Counted from the first letter of the stretch, positions 1 through 12,089 are shown. The stretch is DNA of 64,000 nt from Chrysopilus asiliformis (GCA_964034945.1 OZ035964.1:5351395-5415394), one strand, 5' to 3'. Program-made: numbers and translations. The notes: generated by a model not told the origin, from the letters alone.

Positions 1-262
1 TAGTGATATCGGAAAACGGACAACGGATTCTTAATCAGGGGCCCAAAAAACCCCCCTATGCCGAGTTTCAGCAAAATCGGAGACGTGTCAAAAAATTGAA
101 AAAATCGCAAAGGGTACCCCCTCTCCCTGCACCGTCCAAACTATTAGTGATATCGCCAAACGGATAACGGATTCTTAATTAGGAGCCCAAAAAACCCCTG
201 TATGTCGAATTTCAGCAAAATCGGAGACATTTAAAAAAAATTGAAAAAATCGCAAGGGGGAC
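1..262. repeat. Two tandem copies of a 144-bp repeat
   Basis: TAGTGATATCG..AAACGGA at 1 recurs at 145, followed in both by CGGATTCTTAAT, GGAGCCCAAAAAACC and TTTCAGCAAAATCGGAGAC. The array runs off the left edge, so the true copy number is unknown. It contains the TTTCAG..AATCGG word found in other repeats here. Confidence 0.75.
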
Positions 263-325
263 CCCTGTACTTTTTTTAAGGACGAAAAATTGAGGTCCTC
301 CGATCGGACTGAAATTCAGAATTTA

Positions 326-471
326 GAGGTTTTCGGGTACGGAGAGTCGATATCCGGTATCTTTTTTGAGGGGGGTGGTGCGGTTTGGGCGGTACAAGGA
401 CGAGGTCCTTGAAAAATCCTTTTTTCCTCAAAAAGGACACCGGATATCGATTCCTCGTCCCCGAAAACCCC
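326..471. repeat. Foldback with 45-bp arms
   Basis: 326-370 (GAGGTTTTCGGGTAC..CTTTTTTGAG) is nearly the reverse complement of 427-471 (CTCAAAAAGG..CCCCGAAAACCCC). The spacer is 56 bp. The left arm is preceded by GGACTGAAATTCAG, the same word as in other repeats. Confidence 0.65.
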
Positions 472-599
472 AAGATTCCAAATTTTATAAAAATCCTTTT
501 AGCCGTTTCCGAGATAAAAGGATTCAATTTTTCGGGATTTAACATTTGAATAATCCTTGTTCCCTCGCGTAATTTTGGGCCTATCGACTTACGGTAAAC

Positions 600-1800
600 G
601 GTTTTTGATAGATAAAAGGATCCTAAAGAATGCGTGGTTTTTGGTTTTCTTGAAAAGGCAGAACTTTTTTCTCAAGAAGAATTTTTTCCCGTGACTTGAA
701 ATTTTCTTGAGATCTTTTCAAGAAAATTTGAAAAAATTTCAGTTTCTAAAAATTTACAAAAGGCAATTAAAAATTACTACAAAATGTTGGGAAATGGTTA
801 CAATATACAAAATTCCAATTAATTTTGCCATTTCTACCAGCATAAATGCCTAAAACACATTTATTTAATTCTGCTTTTCCCAGTTATTGTGAAATGGAAT
901 AGGTATAAGAAGACACCGGAAGTAAATCATTTCTTCAACCTCCCCGCCCCCCTTGGCTCGTCTTCTGCTACTTCTGCGTATGTCCCACTTAAATCTGTAA
1001 GGATTCGATTTAAAAAGAAAAAAGAGAGCCGAATTCGGTATTCTTTTTGTGAAAATTCCAAAGAATAGGATTTTACATAACCCGTCCATACATGAAAATT
1101 CGTCCTCCCCTCTCTCGTACAAATGGATTTTTTTAGAATAAAAATTTTATCTGTCCTCATATAGAGTATTTTTAGGCAGGAAAATCAATTTCGAGACCTT
1201 TTTAAGCAAGAGAATTAATTTTGAGACACGACAATACTTTAAAACCACTTACTTCCCATTTTGGCTTTTCATGCACATTTCTGAGAAAGTTTTCTGCAAT
1301 TTGTCAACAGAAAAAAACAGCAAAGTTCGACGATTGTTTATAAAGTTTCGTTTATCTTAAGACAAAAGAAAAAAGCTTTTCCTGTAAGAAGTTTTCATTT
1401 CACTGCAATAATAGAATTCTCCTCAATTGGATTATTCATATTTGAACGCATTTGAAAAAATTGAAATTTTCAATTTGATCGAGGGGAAAAAAGTGTGGTT
1501 TGTTTTCTTGACGTTTGTTTATTCCGAACTCATTTTGGTCCACTGTAAACTTAAATTGGCTGGTGATGACCTTTCGTAATAAAAGATGGAAACCAATTTT
1601 CCTATACAATTTCTGGTATTTTACTCTTCATATTTTTATTGAATTTTTCAATTTAAAGTCAATTTAAAGGGAACTATTTATTGCTTTGCTATCAATTTTA
1701 TGAAATTTCAAAAGTTTTGCGAGAAAAACGAAAATACGGTGGAAAATTCTTAGTTAGAAATGATAGATTATGATTTTCTTTGCTTTTAAAAGCTGAAATT
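600..1800. other. AT-rich unique stretch, nothing recognised
   Basis: AT-rich sequence without a convincing reading frame, RNA gene or repeat. Short open frames near 865-1160 have low-complexity composition and no family resemblance. Confidence 0.5.
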
Positions 1801-2745
1801 CCAACAGCTCTTGGCCTATTGAACTGAAATTTTCGCTCATGTTTTCTGTGAAAAGAAAGGGTGAAGGAGGGAAGGGGGGTGGGGACCGGTTGAGATGAAA
1901 TTTTGGACCGAAAACTCTATTTCGGATTAAAAGCTTTAATTGGGAAACCTCTAGACCGATTGGATGGAAATTTTGGACTAAAAGGTTTAGCTTGAAAATT
2001 TCTCCATCGATCAGATTGGAATCTTGAACTAAAAGCTCTATTTTTGGATTAAAAGCTCTAATTGGAAAACTTCTCCACCGATTAGAATGAAATTTTCCAA
2101 TTGAAAAGCTGTAGGTTGGATATATTTCTACCGGTTGGATTGAATTTTTGGACGGAAAGCTCTATTTTGAGTCAAAAGCTCTTAATGGGAAACTTCTCGC
2201 CCGATTAGATTGAAATTTTCGACGCAAAGCTCTATTTTGGACTAAAATTTCCAATTCGGAAACCTCTCGACCGATTAAGATGAAATTTTCTAATTGAAAA
2301 GCTCTACGTTGGATATCTTTCTACCGATTAGATTGAAATTTTGGACTGATAGCTCTATTTTGCATTAAAAGCTCTAACTGGGAAACTTCTCGGCCGATTA
2401 GATTGAAATTTTCGACGGAAAGCTCTATTTTGGATTAGAAGTTCCAATTCGGAAACCTCTCGACCGATTAAGATGAAATTTTCGGATTGAAAAGCTCTAG
2501 CTTGGAAATATTTCTACCGAATGGATTGAATTTTTGGACTGAAAACTCTATTTCGGATTAAAAGCTCTAATTGGGAAACTTTTCGACCCATTAATGTGAA
2601 ATTTTCGGATTGAAAAACTCTAGCTTGGAAATATTTCTACCGAATGGATTGAATTTTTGGACTGAAAGTTCTATTTCGGATTAAAAGCTTCAATTGGGGA
2701 ACTTCTCGCTCGATTGTGCTGAAATTTTGGCTTTCCAGGAGCAAA
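1801..2745. repeat. Degenerate array, about 194-bp higher-order period
   Basis: Built from units of about 62-66 bp, each with CCGATTrGATTGAAATTTTgGA followed by GAAAGCTCTATTTtGGATTAAAAGCTC. The phrase AACTTCTCG/AACTTTTCG recurs at 2191, 2384 and 2578, giving a 193-194 bp period of three sub-units. A related unit follows at 2898-2960. Confidence 0.75.
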
Positions 2746-3140
2746 TTGGGAGGAAAGGGCAGTTGCAGAAATATTTACAACAAATTATGTGTTTTTTTTA
2801 TCCGAAAAATTACATGTTTTTCTAGATCAAACATTTTTTGTCATTCCCTTGCGATTAGAAATTTCGTGGCTTTGCTGCATGTGAACGGGTCTATGTCTGA
2901 GAGCTCTTGGCCGATTGAACTGAAATTTTCGCTTATGTTTTCTGTGAAAAGGAAGGGGTAAGGAGAGGTGTGGGGGAATGGAGAAAATTTCTCGTAAATC
3001 AGGAATTCGTCATATTCAGACACATTTTTGAAAAGCTTGAAAAGCTCAATTTTGAAAACTCGATTTCGGACAGCTGGTAATCGCATGAACTGAAATTTTG
3101 AATCAAAAGCTAGAACTGGGCTAGCTAGAACTCGAACTAT

Positions 3141-3379
3141 CCCAAGTAACAATTTGAGGTTACATTCCGGTTAAGAAACGTATTTGAAACCATGGTAACA
3201 AAACTCAAAAGTTTCACATTTGGTTTCTGTAACCTTTCAGACACGTTTCAGAAACCTCCATTTAGAAGCTGGTTTCAAAATATCCATTTTTGGCGGGTTT
3301 ATCCGGAAACCATCTAAAATGTAACCTAAATTGAAGGTTTTTTTGTAACCACGGTTACAAATTGTGTCTTGAGATTGGG
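3141..3379. mobile_element. Foldback MITE, 239 bp, CTAT target duplication
   Basis: Ends are CCCAAGTAACAATTTG and, inverted at the right, CAAATTGTGTCTTGAGATTGGG. Internal GGTTTC/GGTTAC words are also inverted. CTAT flanks both sides (3137-3140 and 3380-3383), consistent with a 4-bp target-site duplication. The CCCAAGTA terminus is shared with the small foldbacks at 25608 and 28231. Confidence 0.7.
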
Positions 3380-4046
3380 CTATAACTTAGCATATGTCTG
3401 GTGAGAGTAAAGTAGGTCCGGTAGCCTTGAACCGTCAAAACTAATTCAATTTTCAGTGAGTTTTGCACTAAAATGACAAACATTTCAAATCCTTGGCATT
3501 GCGAAATCGACAACTAGTAAACTACAGACGAAAAATCGCATAAAAAAGGATCTCTTTTGATAAAATAGCGACATGAATTTATGTATATTTGCTTAAGAAA
3601 TAAATTCGACAACATAAAGTGATTCGATTAGTGCTTTATAATATTTGCTTTAAGTAAGCTTCAGCGTTTTTTCTTTCTCCTTTCTTTCGGTTTTGAAATT
3701 TATGTGGGATGTTAAACAAGATGTTTATTGAAAATACACCCGAACACAAACATGAAGTCACTTAAACGCATACCGCATACATAAATTCTGACGAGGTATT
3801 GTTAAGGGGTTTGCAAAAGGGGATTCCTGCTGGAATATAGTGAAATGGCACAATGGGGGATGGCTGAATGGCAAAGGGAATCGAAATAAACTAATGTTTT
3901 AAGGGTTCTGTGTGTATATCTGGATATGCTTTAAGGCCAGAGGGTCACTACTTGATATGCCATTGTCATAAAACAAATATCCATTTTAAAGGATCAAAAA
4001 TCGAACCCACATTTCACACCATAACACTAGCTTTTTCTTTCACTAA

Positions 4047-4211
4047 ACATCGCTCTGTCGGCTCAATCACCCTGCCCCAGCAATGATGATACGGGATACC
4101 GATTTCAATTTAAATGTGCTTTGGATTCGCGTGCCTGATGTGGCAGCAGATGAAATAAATACGAACGTGGGCGGAAAGAAAAGTTACTGGAATTGCAATG
4201 GACACGCATAA
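4047..4211 (+). other. Coding-like island, 54 codons, unassigned
   Basis: Open frame through ..HPAPAMMIRDTDF..VLWIRVPDVAADEIN..GKKSYWNCNGHA to TAA. CCTGCCCCAG just before ATG 4083 could act as a splice acceptor. Composition is more balanced than the surroundings. No family is recognised; chance is a real possibility. Confidence 0.2.
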
Positions 4212-4220
4212 TTTGTAGGT

Positions 4221-4720
4221 ATGGTCTTGTGGTCGAAAATTTCAGTCCAATCGGTCCAGCGGTTGCCGAATTAGAGATTTTCGGAACAAAATTTCAGTCC
4301 AATCGGTCCAGCGGTTGCCGAATTAGAGATTTTCGGAACAAAATTTCAGTCCAATCGGTCCTGTGGTTGCCGAATTAGAGATTTTCGGAACAAAATTTCA
4401 GTCCAATCGGTCCAGTGGTTGCCGAATCAGAAATTTTCGGAACAAAATTTCAGTCCAATCGGTCCAGCGGTTGCCGATTTCAGATTTTCGGAACAAAATT
4501 TCAGTCCAATCGGTCCAGCGGTTGCCGAATTAGAGATTTTCGGAACAAAATTTCAGTCCAATCGGTCCTGTGGTTGCCGAATTAGAGATTTTCGGAACAT
4601 AATTTCAGTCCAATCGGGCCAGCGGTTACAAAATTAGAGATTTTCGGAACAAAATTTCAGTCCTATCGGTCCAGCGGTTGCCGAATTAGAGATTTTCGGA
4701 AAAAAATTCAATCCAATTGG
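4221..4720. repeat. 52-bp tandem array, about nine copies
   Basis: Unit is GAGATTTTCGGAACAAAATT followed by TCAGTCCAATCGGTCCAGCG and GTTGCCGAATTA. One copy near 4470 is 2 bp shorter and one has TGTGG for AGCGG. The unit is the CAATCGG module of the window, tandemly amplified. Open frames here (4193-4637) are by-products. Confidence 0.9.
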
Positions 4721-5178
4721 TTAATTGGATTTTGAGTTGGGACTTTTAAAAGCCAGTAAAGTGAGGCTTCGTTTTTTGCAAAGATTTCCCACGTTGTTAT
4801 TTTTAATTTTATAATTCTTCGTATTTTTTCTCGAAACAGGCTCCAGATATCGACAGATTTTGTGGTTTTGACGTGGAAAAATTATTACACACCAATTTTC
4901 AAGGAAATTGTGGTCTGCCCGTTGTAAATTATTATAAGATTAAAGTTCAAAGTTGGCATTTTAAGTGTGTTAGATAGAATTAAAGTTATGTTTTCGCAAT
5001 AGTGAAACGAAGGGGCGACATTTTCCAAAAGCCAGTTCGACGAATATTAGATGGAAAGGTTTCAAAATTTTCTTTTCCTTTACATTCGGTGCAGTGTGGT
5101 TAGACGTAAGTGGAATTTATTTGTTTATAGTTTTATTTTATATGAAATTAACAAAATCTTAATCGTGTAGGATCACTT
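4721..5178. other. Unique stretch, nothing recognised
   Basis: AT-rich sequence between the 52-bp array and the 245-bp MITE. No frame or repeat was recognised. Confidence 0.45.
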
Positions 5179-5182
5179 AAAT

Positions 5183-5427
5183 GAGGCGTTAAAAGCTAGA
5201 GTGGACCAACCCACATAATCGAGTTTTTGAAGCTTTTCCACTTTTGTACTATTATTGACTGAACATTTTTGGAAAAAAAAATCTGTGGACTTTATTATTC
5301 AATGTTGAAATGTTCTTTTGTGCATCCAAACATTTTTATCTAAAAACTCACTCGCAATAGTGATTCAAACACAAAAAAATTCACGATTTCGACATGTGGG
5401 TTGGTCCACTCTAGCTTTTAATGCCTC
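5183..5427. mobile_element. 245-bp MITE, copy 1, AAAT target duplication
   Basis: Terminal inverted repeats of about 35 bp begin GAGGCGTTAAAAGCTAGAGT and continue GGACCAACCCACAT; the right end mirrors this. AAAT flanks both ends (5179-5182, 5428-5431). Same family and exactly the same length as 61182-61426. Confidence 0.9.
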
Positions 5428-5431
5428 AAAT

Positions 5432-7489
5432 GTCCCTACCGCAGAAATTTCGAGGTCTCTAGCCACCACACTTTTTAATTTTATATGTGCACGTGTTTCT
5501 TTGTGAATCGTTTTAAACACTATTGAAAGAGTAAAGCCGATTTTCCGAAAATACGGAAAAACCTGTGCAAGAAGGAAGAAATTTTCAACGAACGGTTTTC
5601 ATCCACGTACTGGATTTTACTTACGAGTAGAAGTCCGATTCTGCATCAAATTTGGGATCCAAACTCCGTGAATTTTGAAATTTAGGAGGAAAATTTTCCT
5701 ATAGATTTGGGATCCCCGAATTAGGATTTTTTCCGGAATCATGTGTAAGAAACCACATGGTGGAAATTCGGAAGCCATTTTTAGGATCAATTTATTCAAA
5801 CTTAGATTTTGTTAGTGACCGTAATCTATAGTGAAAGTGTTTTTGCAAGTTTCGTCCTGAATTTTCTCTTTTCGTCCTGAATTATGAAGAATTTTTAGTA
5901 TTTTTTAACGTTCGAATGATTGATGAAATTATACTCTGGATGCAGTGCACTTCATCGGAGTTCCTAGAAAGAAATATAGGTTGTCTGAAAATATAACCAA
6001 CAATTTTCAGATGTCGTTAATTTAATTCTTTTAAATTCTTTAACTCGGAAGTGAAAAAATTCATCATCAGCTGAAGGAGAAGCGCTGAAGTCGAAATCGT
6101 ATTTCCCTAAAGCATACTTTCAGGCGATCGATCGCGAATCAGCCTCAGGTCATGCTATTTTAAAGTGTTTCTTCACTAAACTCGTATACTGGTTTGCGTC
6201 TTTGATAAAACCTTACATCACTCTAAAAATATTTTATTTATCGATTCACAGTAAAGATCATATTTAATGTACGCCATATTTTGTTGAATTTTGAATTATT
6301 TCTTTAAATCAGCTTATTTGATTTATTATGTCTCTAGGCGAGAGTGTTTTATTGTTTTTAGATATTCCAGCGTTATGTTTTGTTGATTTTTTTTTGTGAC
6401 GGAGAGAAATGGAGTCCGCAAATATTGAATAACTTGAGCTGACAGGGAGGCGTTCCTTAAATTAGCTGCTCACTTAATTATTGATTATGTAGATAGATCA
6501 GTATTTCGGCCACATAATTATACGTTCGGTGAATCACCACCCGATTTTTGGTTTCTAGGGGATAGAGAGAAATTTTGTAAAAAATTCATGGGTTTTCCGT
6601 TATCGGTCTGGAAACTTTTCACTGTCACCTCGTATCTACTAACAACTTTACCTCTTTCGGGAGATATCCAAAAATCTTTAGTTAGAGAATAACCCAGCAG
6701 CCACTTTACAAAAACTAAAATTACCCCTCCCTCCGCTCAGTGTTTCGCAAGGGCGTTTTTGTGGGACAAAATCAAATAAAAAAAATTATAATAGGAAAAA
6801 ACTTTGGAATCTCTAAATCTACCAAACTCATATCCCACCTTCAGATTTCGCTTCCAAAAATGGGATTAATTTTAAAAGGGTGCAGGCAAATTTACTGGAT
6901 TTAAATCTCAACCATTTATCGGTTATCTATTTTTTATTATCTCTGATGCAGATCCACGATATGTGAATGGACGAATTTTCCCCCCAACCTCCAACACAGG
7001 AGCCTTTCCTGCAAAATAGCTTAAAGTCAAGATTAGAAAATCAAATCGGATTTCAATAGAGGTAAATTTAGTTAGGGAAAAAAATTTGAATAAATCTCTG
7101 GAGGGCGTTGAAAGCATGTCGTCCAAATCCACAGAAAAAAAAATCGAACACTAAAACTACAAATCCGGAACGGAACGGATTGTAATCTCCGCAGGGCCGG
7201 GGGTGAAACAAAAGCGATTTGAAAACATTCAAATTTCTACGATATTTAGCTGAGGTGAGGTTGAGTTGGAAGCAGAAGAATTCTATCCCAATTTAAATTA
7301 AATCATAAAACAAGCATAAGTTCTGGAATCGCTGGCTTTTCCGGTAGGGAAATTCCTCGAGAAAAAAGGATAATTTTATTGGGACTTTTGATGGAAAGTT
7401 CAAAAGTGTTCAGAAATTTGCATTAACAAATGTTGCTCGAAAAATATGAGAAGGACTGGCAGAAGGTGGCGAAAAATTTCATAAAAATG
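5432..7489. other. AT-rich unique stretch, nothing recognised
   Basis: No gene or repeat was identified. Short open frames (5617-5799 and 6923-7132 minus) show no family resemblance. Confidence 0.45.
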
Positions 7490-9060
7490 TTAGAAAAGAT
7501 AAGAAAAAAAATTTAAAAAAAGCTTTTATATAACAAAAAATCACTAAAAAGGAAAAAAAATCATTTTTGTCGGCCCTGCGTCAGAAATAAAAGCGAGATA
7601 AATATTTATTTTACTTTTAAGGCTTTTATCTTACTTTTATTTCTGACACACAGCGCCCAAAAAACTATTTTTTTCCATGTTAGTGAATTTTTGGTTAAAT
7701 AAAAGCTTTTTTTTCAGATTCATTTTATTTTATTTTATCCTTTTTAGTCACTTCGTATTTGATATGACTTAAAATCCAAAATGGCGTCTGTCTTTCGCGA
7801 CGATAGTTTATAATTTTTAGATATTCTCCTGATCAGAATTTTTCCGGAAAGTTTGAGGAAAAAGATAATCACGTTATCCTTCAGGATCTTCCGTTATCCT
7901 TACCGACTTCTTGACGTCAAAATCGGATTTAGCGATCCCAAAAACCACCAGATCAGAATTTTTCCGGAAAGTTTGAGGAAAAAGATAATCACGTTATCCT
8001 TACAGGACCTTCCGCTATGCTTACAGCCTTCTTGACGTAAAAATCGGATTCAGCGATCCCAAAAACCACCAGATGAGAATTTTTCCGGAAAGTTTGAGGA
8101 AAAATATAATCACGTTATCCTTCAGGATCTTCCGTTATCCTTACCGACTTCTTGACGTCAAAATCGGATTCAGCGATCCCAAAAACCACCAGATGAGAAT
8201 TTTTCCGGAAAGTTTGAGGAAAAATATAATCACGTTATCCTTCAGGATCTTCCGTTATCCTTACCGACTTCTTGACGTCAAAATCGGATTCAGCGATCCC
8301 AAAAACCACCAGATGAGAATTTTTCCGGAAAGTTTGAGGAAAAATATAATCACGTTATCCTTCAGGATCTTCCGTTATCCTTACCGACTTCTTGACGTCA
8401 AAATCGGATTCAGCGATCCCAAAAACCACCAGATCAGAATTTTTCCGGAAAGTTTGAGGAAAAATATAATCACGTTATCCTTACAGGACCTTCCGCTATG
8501 CTTACCGACTTCTTGACATCAGAATCGGATTTAGCGATCCCAAAAACCACCAGATGAGAATTTTTCCGGAAAGTTTGAGGAAAAATATAATCACGTTATC
8601 CTTACAGGACCTTCCGCTATCCTTACCGACTTCTTGACGTCAAAATCGGATTCAGCGATCCAAAAAACTACCAGATGAGAATTTTTCCGGAAAGTTTGAG
8701 GAAAAAGATAATCACGTTATCCTTACAGGACCTTTTGTTATCCTTACGGACTTCTTGACATCAGAATCGGATTTAGCGATCCCAAAAACCACCAGATGAG
8801 AATTTTTCCGGAAAGTTTGAGGAAAAATATAATCACGTTATCCTTACAGCACCTTCCGCTATGCTTACAGCCTTCTTGACGTCAAGATCGGATTCAACGA
8901 CCTCAAAAACCCCAAAAATGATTTTTTCGGACTCACGTATGTGTTTAAAATTTCAAGACAATCGGATGAGTGGAAATGAATCAAAATTAGATTGCAAGAT
9001 TTGACCCACACAGACAGACAAGCAGACTCTTCGCTAAATATGAGCTTTTCAAAAAGAAAT
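7490..9060 (+). mobile_element. Composite element: hairpin head, 120-bp array, GACA-type tail
   Basis: Three parts recur together elsewhere. 7520-7710 is a large inverted repeat centred near 7605 (AAAAGCTTTTAT..CACTAAAAAGG..AGAAATAAAAGCGAG and its mirror). It is followed by AAAATGGCGTCTGTCTTTCGCGAC, then the 120-bp array, then a tail with ACAGACAGACAAGCAG and CTAAATATGAGCTTTT. The same order appears inverted at 12310-13690 and partly at 29590-30240. Confidence 0.75.
7830..8905 (+). repeat. 120-bp tandem array, about nine copies
   Basis: Unit GATGAGAATTTTTCCGGAAA..AAGATAATCACGTTATCCTT..CTTCCGTTATCCTTACCG..CTTGACGTCAAAATCGGATT..GATCCCAAAAACCACCA. Neighbouring copies at 8073, 8193 and 8313 are virtually identical, which points to recent amplification. 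The period is a multiple of three, so a 147-codon frame (8073-8516) arises without being a gene. Confidence 0.92.
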
Positions 9061-10139
9061 GAAAAGGAGGTTTAAAATTTGGAAAACTGCGGACTGAAAT
9101 TGACATTCATATTTTCTGAGGGATACAAAATAGGACCTCTTTCTCGCCAGGCGCGAAAATTTCGACTTGAAAATTCTTTGATCGTTTATCGGCTTGCGTT
9201 TTAGGAATTTTCCTTGAGGGTCGGTAGAGTTGTTTTAAATGGAATGAAGAGTTTAAAAGCATTGCGTAGAATCCAATACTGAAAATCGAGAAAAAGAGCA
9301 TGAAAAAATATCGAACAAAATGAAATGGGGGCCAGGAATCAAGAATCAAGGCACAAAATTTGTTTGGAGGAGGCAGTTTTGGGAGATGAGACATTTGCTA
9401 TGTAAAATTTTTAATTAATGGTTTTTTGAACGGGTATTTTTTTATCTCTGATTTTCGCAAAGAATTTTCTGGTCGTGAATTTCTTTCGTTTGTTGCAATT
9501 TGTCCACAAATATTAATTTTTCCCATAGAAATAGACAACTTACAAGAATTGTGCATTTCCCGATTGATTACATTCTATTTTTGTAAAATTCCGGATCAAA
9601 TGCGACCCACACGCTTGCTATTTTGAGTGAGTAAATCGGAATTCATTTACTTTGACGGCCAGGGATTTACCTGTAATTAACCATTAAGGCGGTAGGGGTG
9701 CGGAAAAGGGTATACCCGCGTCTGTACTCATTCTGATCTTATTTATCACTGTGTAAATATCGATAAAAATCGAATCAACGAGTCGTCCTTAATATAAGCC
9801 CACGTTTTCTCATTTTCTCTTTCATCATCATTTTTTCACACCTTTATTAACCTATATTACAGAATTTTTTCTGACTGTCTACCGCTTGACAATAGCAGGT
9901 AATTTTTTTTTCACCTTCTCCAATCTCATGTAGCAATGAAAAAAAAAATGGGACATTCTTGTTGGAAATCTCAGAAATATTGATTGGAAAATTTGTTGTC
10001 TTTGGTGATGTTTCATCGAAATCGGAAGAAAATCAAAAAAGAGAAAAAAAAAAACAAACCGGGGTTTTTCAAGTTGGGGGGTGAGGAAGCGGGGGGCTTA
10101 GAACGGAGAAATTATATTTTGCGTCTCGATATTAAAAGG
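9061..10139. other. Unique stretch, nothing recognised
   Basis: Mixed AT-rich sequence. Open frames at 9107-9394 minus and 9426-9626 plus have no recognisable domain. Confidence 0.45.
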
Positions 10140-10470
10140 GGAAAAGATTAAATGTCTATCTTACAGATTTCTCGACCCATTCGTTTGAAATTTCGGACTG
10201 AGAGCTCCATTTTCGGATCTGTAAACCGATTGGGGTGAAATTTTTGGATTAGAATCTCGAATTTAGAAATCTTCCGACCGATTGAATTGAAATTTCCGAC
10301 TGAAAGCTCAAATTCGGGTGAAAACCCCGAATTTTGAAATCTGTGAACTGATTGGGAAAATTTGGATCAGAATCTCGAATTTAGAAATTTTTCAATCGAT
10401 TGAATTGAAATTTCCGACTGAAAGCTCCATTTTGGGGAGACTTGTGAACCGATTGGGGTGACATTTTTGA
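10140..10470. repeat. Degenerate units of the CCGATTG/GAAATTT family
   Basis: At least five repeats of CGACCCATTCG/CCGATTGaaTTGAAATTTcgGACTGAAAGCTC, the same building block as 1801-2745. Confidence 0.65.
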
Positions 10471-11216
10471 AATAAAACTCAATATTATATAAACCTTATT
10501 TCCCCCAAACCCCCTTTACAAGCAACAACAATATCTGATTTTCGCTAGCATGCGTTTCTGAATTGAGAATTCCCACCAAAGTACTTGGAATTCCCATTTT
10601 ATACAAATTTTCTATGCTTTTGTGTCTCCCAACGTGTTTTTGCTTCGAAATAAAATATTCAAAAATAAATCTTCTTCAGTGTGCTGAATATGCGTATATC
10701 CAGAATGTTTGAATTTCCAAGAGATGGCGCTGGTGTATAAACTTTTTGATAAAGAAGAGCTTTCGATGCGAACAGCAACAAATCATATAAATTTCAAATC
10801 ATATAAATTCGAAGCTTGCGAACAATCAGAATAAGTTTTATAAAAGTTCCGAACTCATTTACTATTGCCTATAATCCCCGAGATCAAATATTTGTTCGAA
10901 TTTCCAAATAAACTTTTGATTTTTCCTACAGCAAAAAGAGGGGGAGATTTTTTTCATTCTAACGTAACAATTTGTTCACTTCCTTCATTTTTTGTACCTT
11001 CCATTCATAAATTTCAGGATAATTTAGCAACAGAATCACCATTCAAAGAAAATTCAAGGCAAGTAAGGGCAAAAAAATTTCAAAATTCGTATCAAACTGA
11101 TTTCCGTTTTCCGGGACTTTTTCTCATAACCTCAAATTTTTCATAAATCTACGAAACTCCCAGCCGGTTTGTGTCTCGGGAAAAGCTTTTCACCCAAAAT
11201 TTTTCGTTTCGTTCAG

Positions 11217-11270
11217 GCGCTGTCCGCCAGTCTATAAGCTGGACGGCGTCTGTTCGCATGGATTTCAGAG
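11217..11270 (+). other. Candidate exon 1 (54 bp) of an unassigned gene
   Basis: Bounded by an acceptor-like CGTTTCGTTCAG and a donor-like GTAGGAG. In the phase that joins exon 11776-11894 it reads AVRQSISWTASVRMDFR plus one base. ATG 11256 (TTCGCATGG) could initiate. It is markedly more GC-rich than its flanks. No family is recognised. Confidence 0.3.
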
Positions 11271-11775
11271 GTAGGAGTTTTCTTTGTCTTTTCAAGTAAT
11301 TTTTCCATCAATTTCTTTATAAATTTAGGGTCAAAATCCTCGGGACATCACAATTCATCGAATAAAGTAATTAAATCATAGTCGCATTCGTTTTAACGCA
11401 TAGAAATGAAAAAAAAAATTTTGAGCTTTCAAGGAATTTTTCTAATGGCCATAAATCTGAATTTTCCCACAGAAATATTGCTGCTGCCGATGAAAATCGA
11501 AAAATAAAGATTCTTTCCACCAATTAACTTCATTTCCCCTGAGAAATTCATCGAATATCTAGGAAAACAGCGACAAACGATTTTCCATGCAAGTAAAAAT
11601 TTGGTGACGCTTGCAAGATGGCGGCTGTTTTTTTTCTTCAGAATTTCTTGTATCCGGGGGAAATTTTTTTCCGTTGAGCTTTTTCTCAGTGGTTTTTCGA
11701 ATGACGATCAAGTAAGTTGAAAATATTTTCTGAAAATTCGTCAAATTTTTGCTGACGCTCCGTGTTGTCGTTCAG

Positions 11776-11894
11776 GTGCTTTCGTGGGAGTTCCGGTGGA
11801 AAAGCTGGAAGTCTTAGAGGGGCCCCATTGCTTCGCATACGAAATAGCAGTTGGCGAATATCAATTTTTTGCTTGTTTTCTGATTAATTCAAAG
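11776..11894 (+). other. Candidate exon 2 (119 bp) of an unassigned gene
   Basis: Acceptor-like TTGTCGTTCAG and a consensus donor GTGAGT enclose a frame reading (G)AFVGVPVEKLEVLEGPHC followed by FAYEIAVGEYQFFACFLINSK. It joins exon 11217-11270 in phase across a 505-bp gap. AAGATGGCGGC, a YY1/Pho-like word, lies in between at about 11617. No downstream partner exon was found. The function is unknown and the pairing may be chance. Confidence 0.35.
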
Positions 11895-12089
11895 GTGAGT
11901 GCGACTTTTATTAATTTTATTTAATAAATATTTGATGAAAAGATAAAAATGTTGAAAAAATTGATGGAATTTTTTACTTGAACCTAAAAAAAACTTCATT
12001 CACATCCGATCCTTCTTAAAAATCCTATAAACATTCATATTTTCAAGGGAAAATAAATTCTAAACCCCTTGGAAAATATGGAATAGGAA

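Noticed and set aside
4221..4720. CRISPR-like array
   Set aside because: Units are head-to-tail with no unique spacers, in a eukaryotic context; the same holds for all other arrays in the window.
8073..8516. 147-codon open frame as a gene
   Set aside because: Four copies of a 120-bp unit; the open frame follows from the unit length. The same unit elsewhere has stops.
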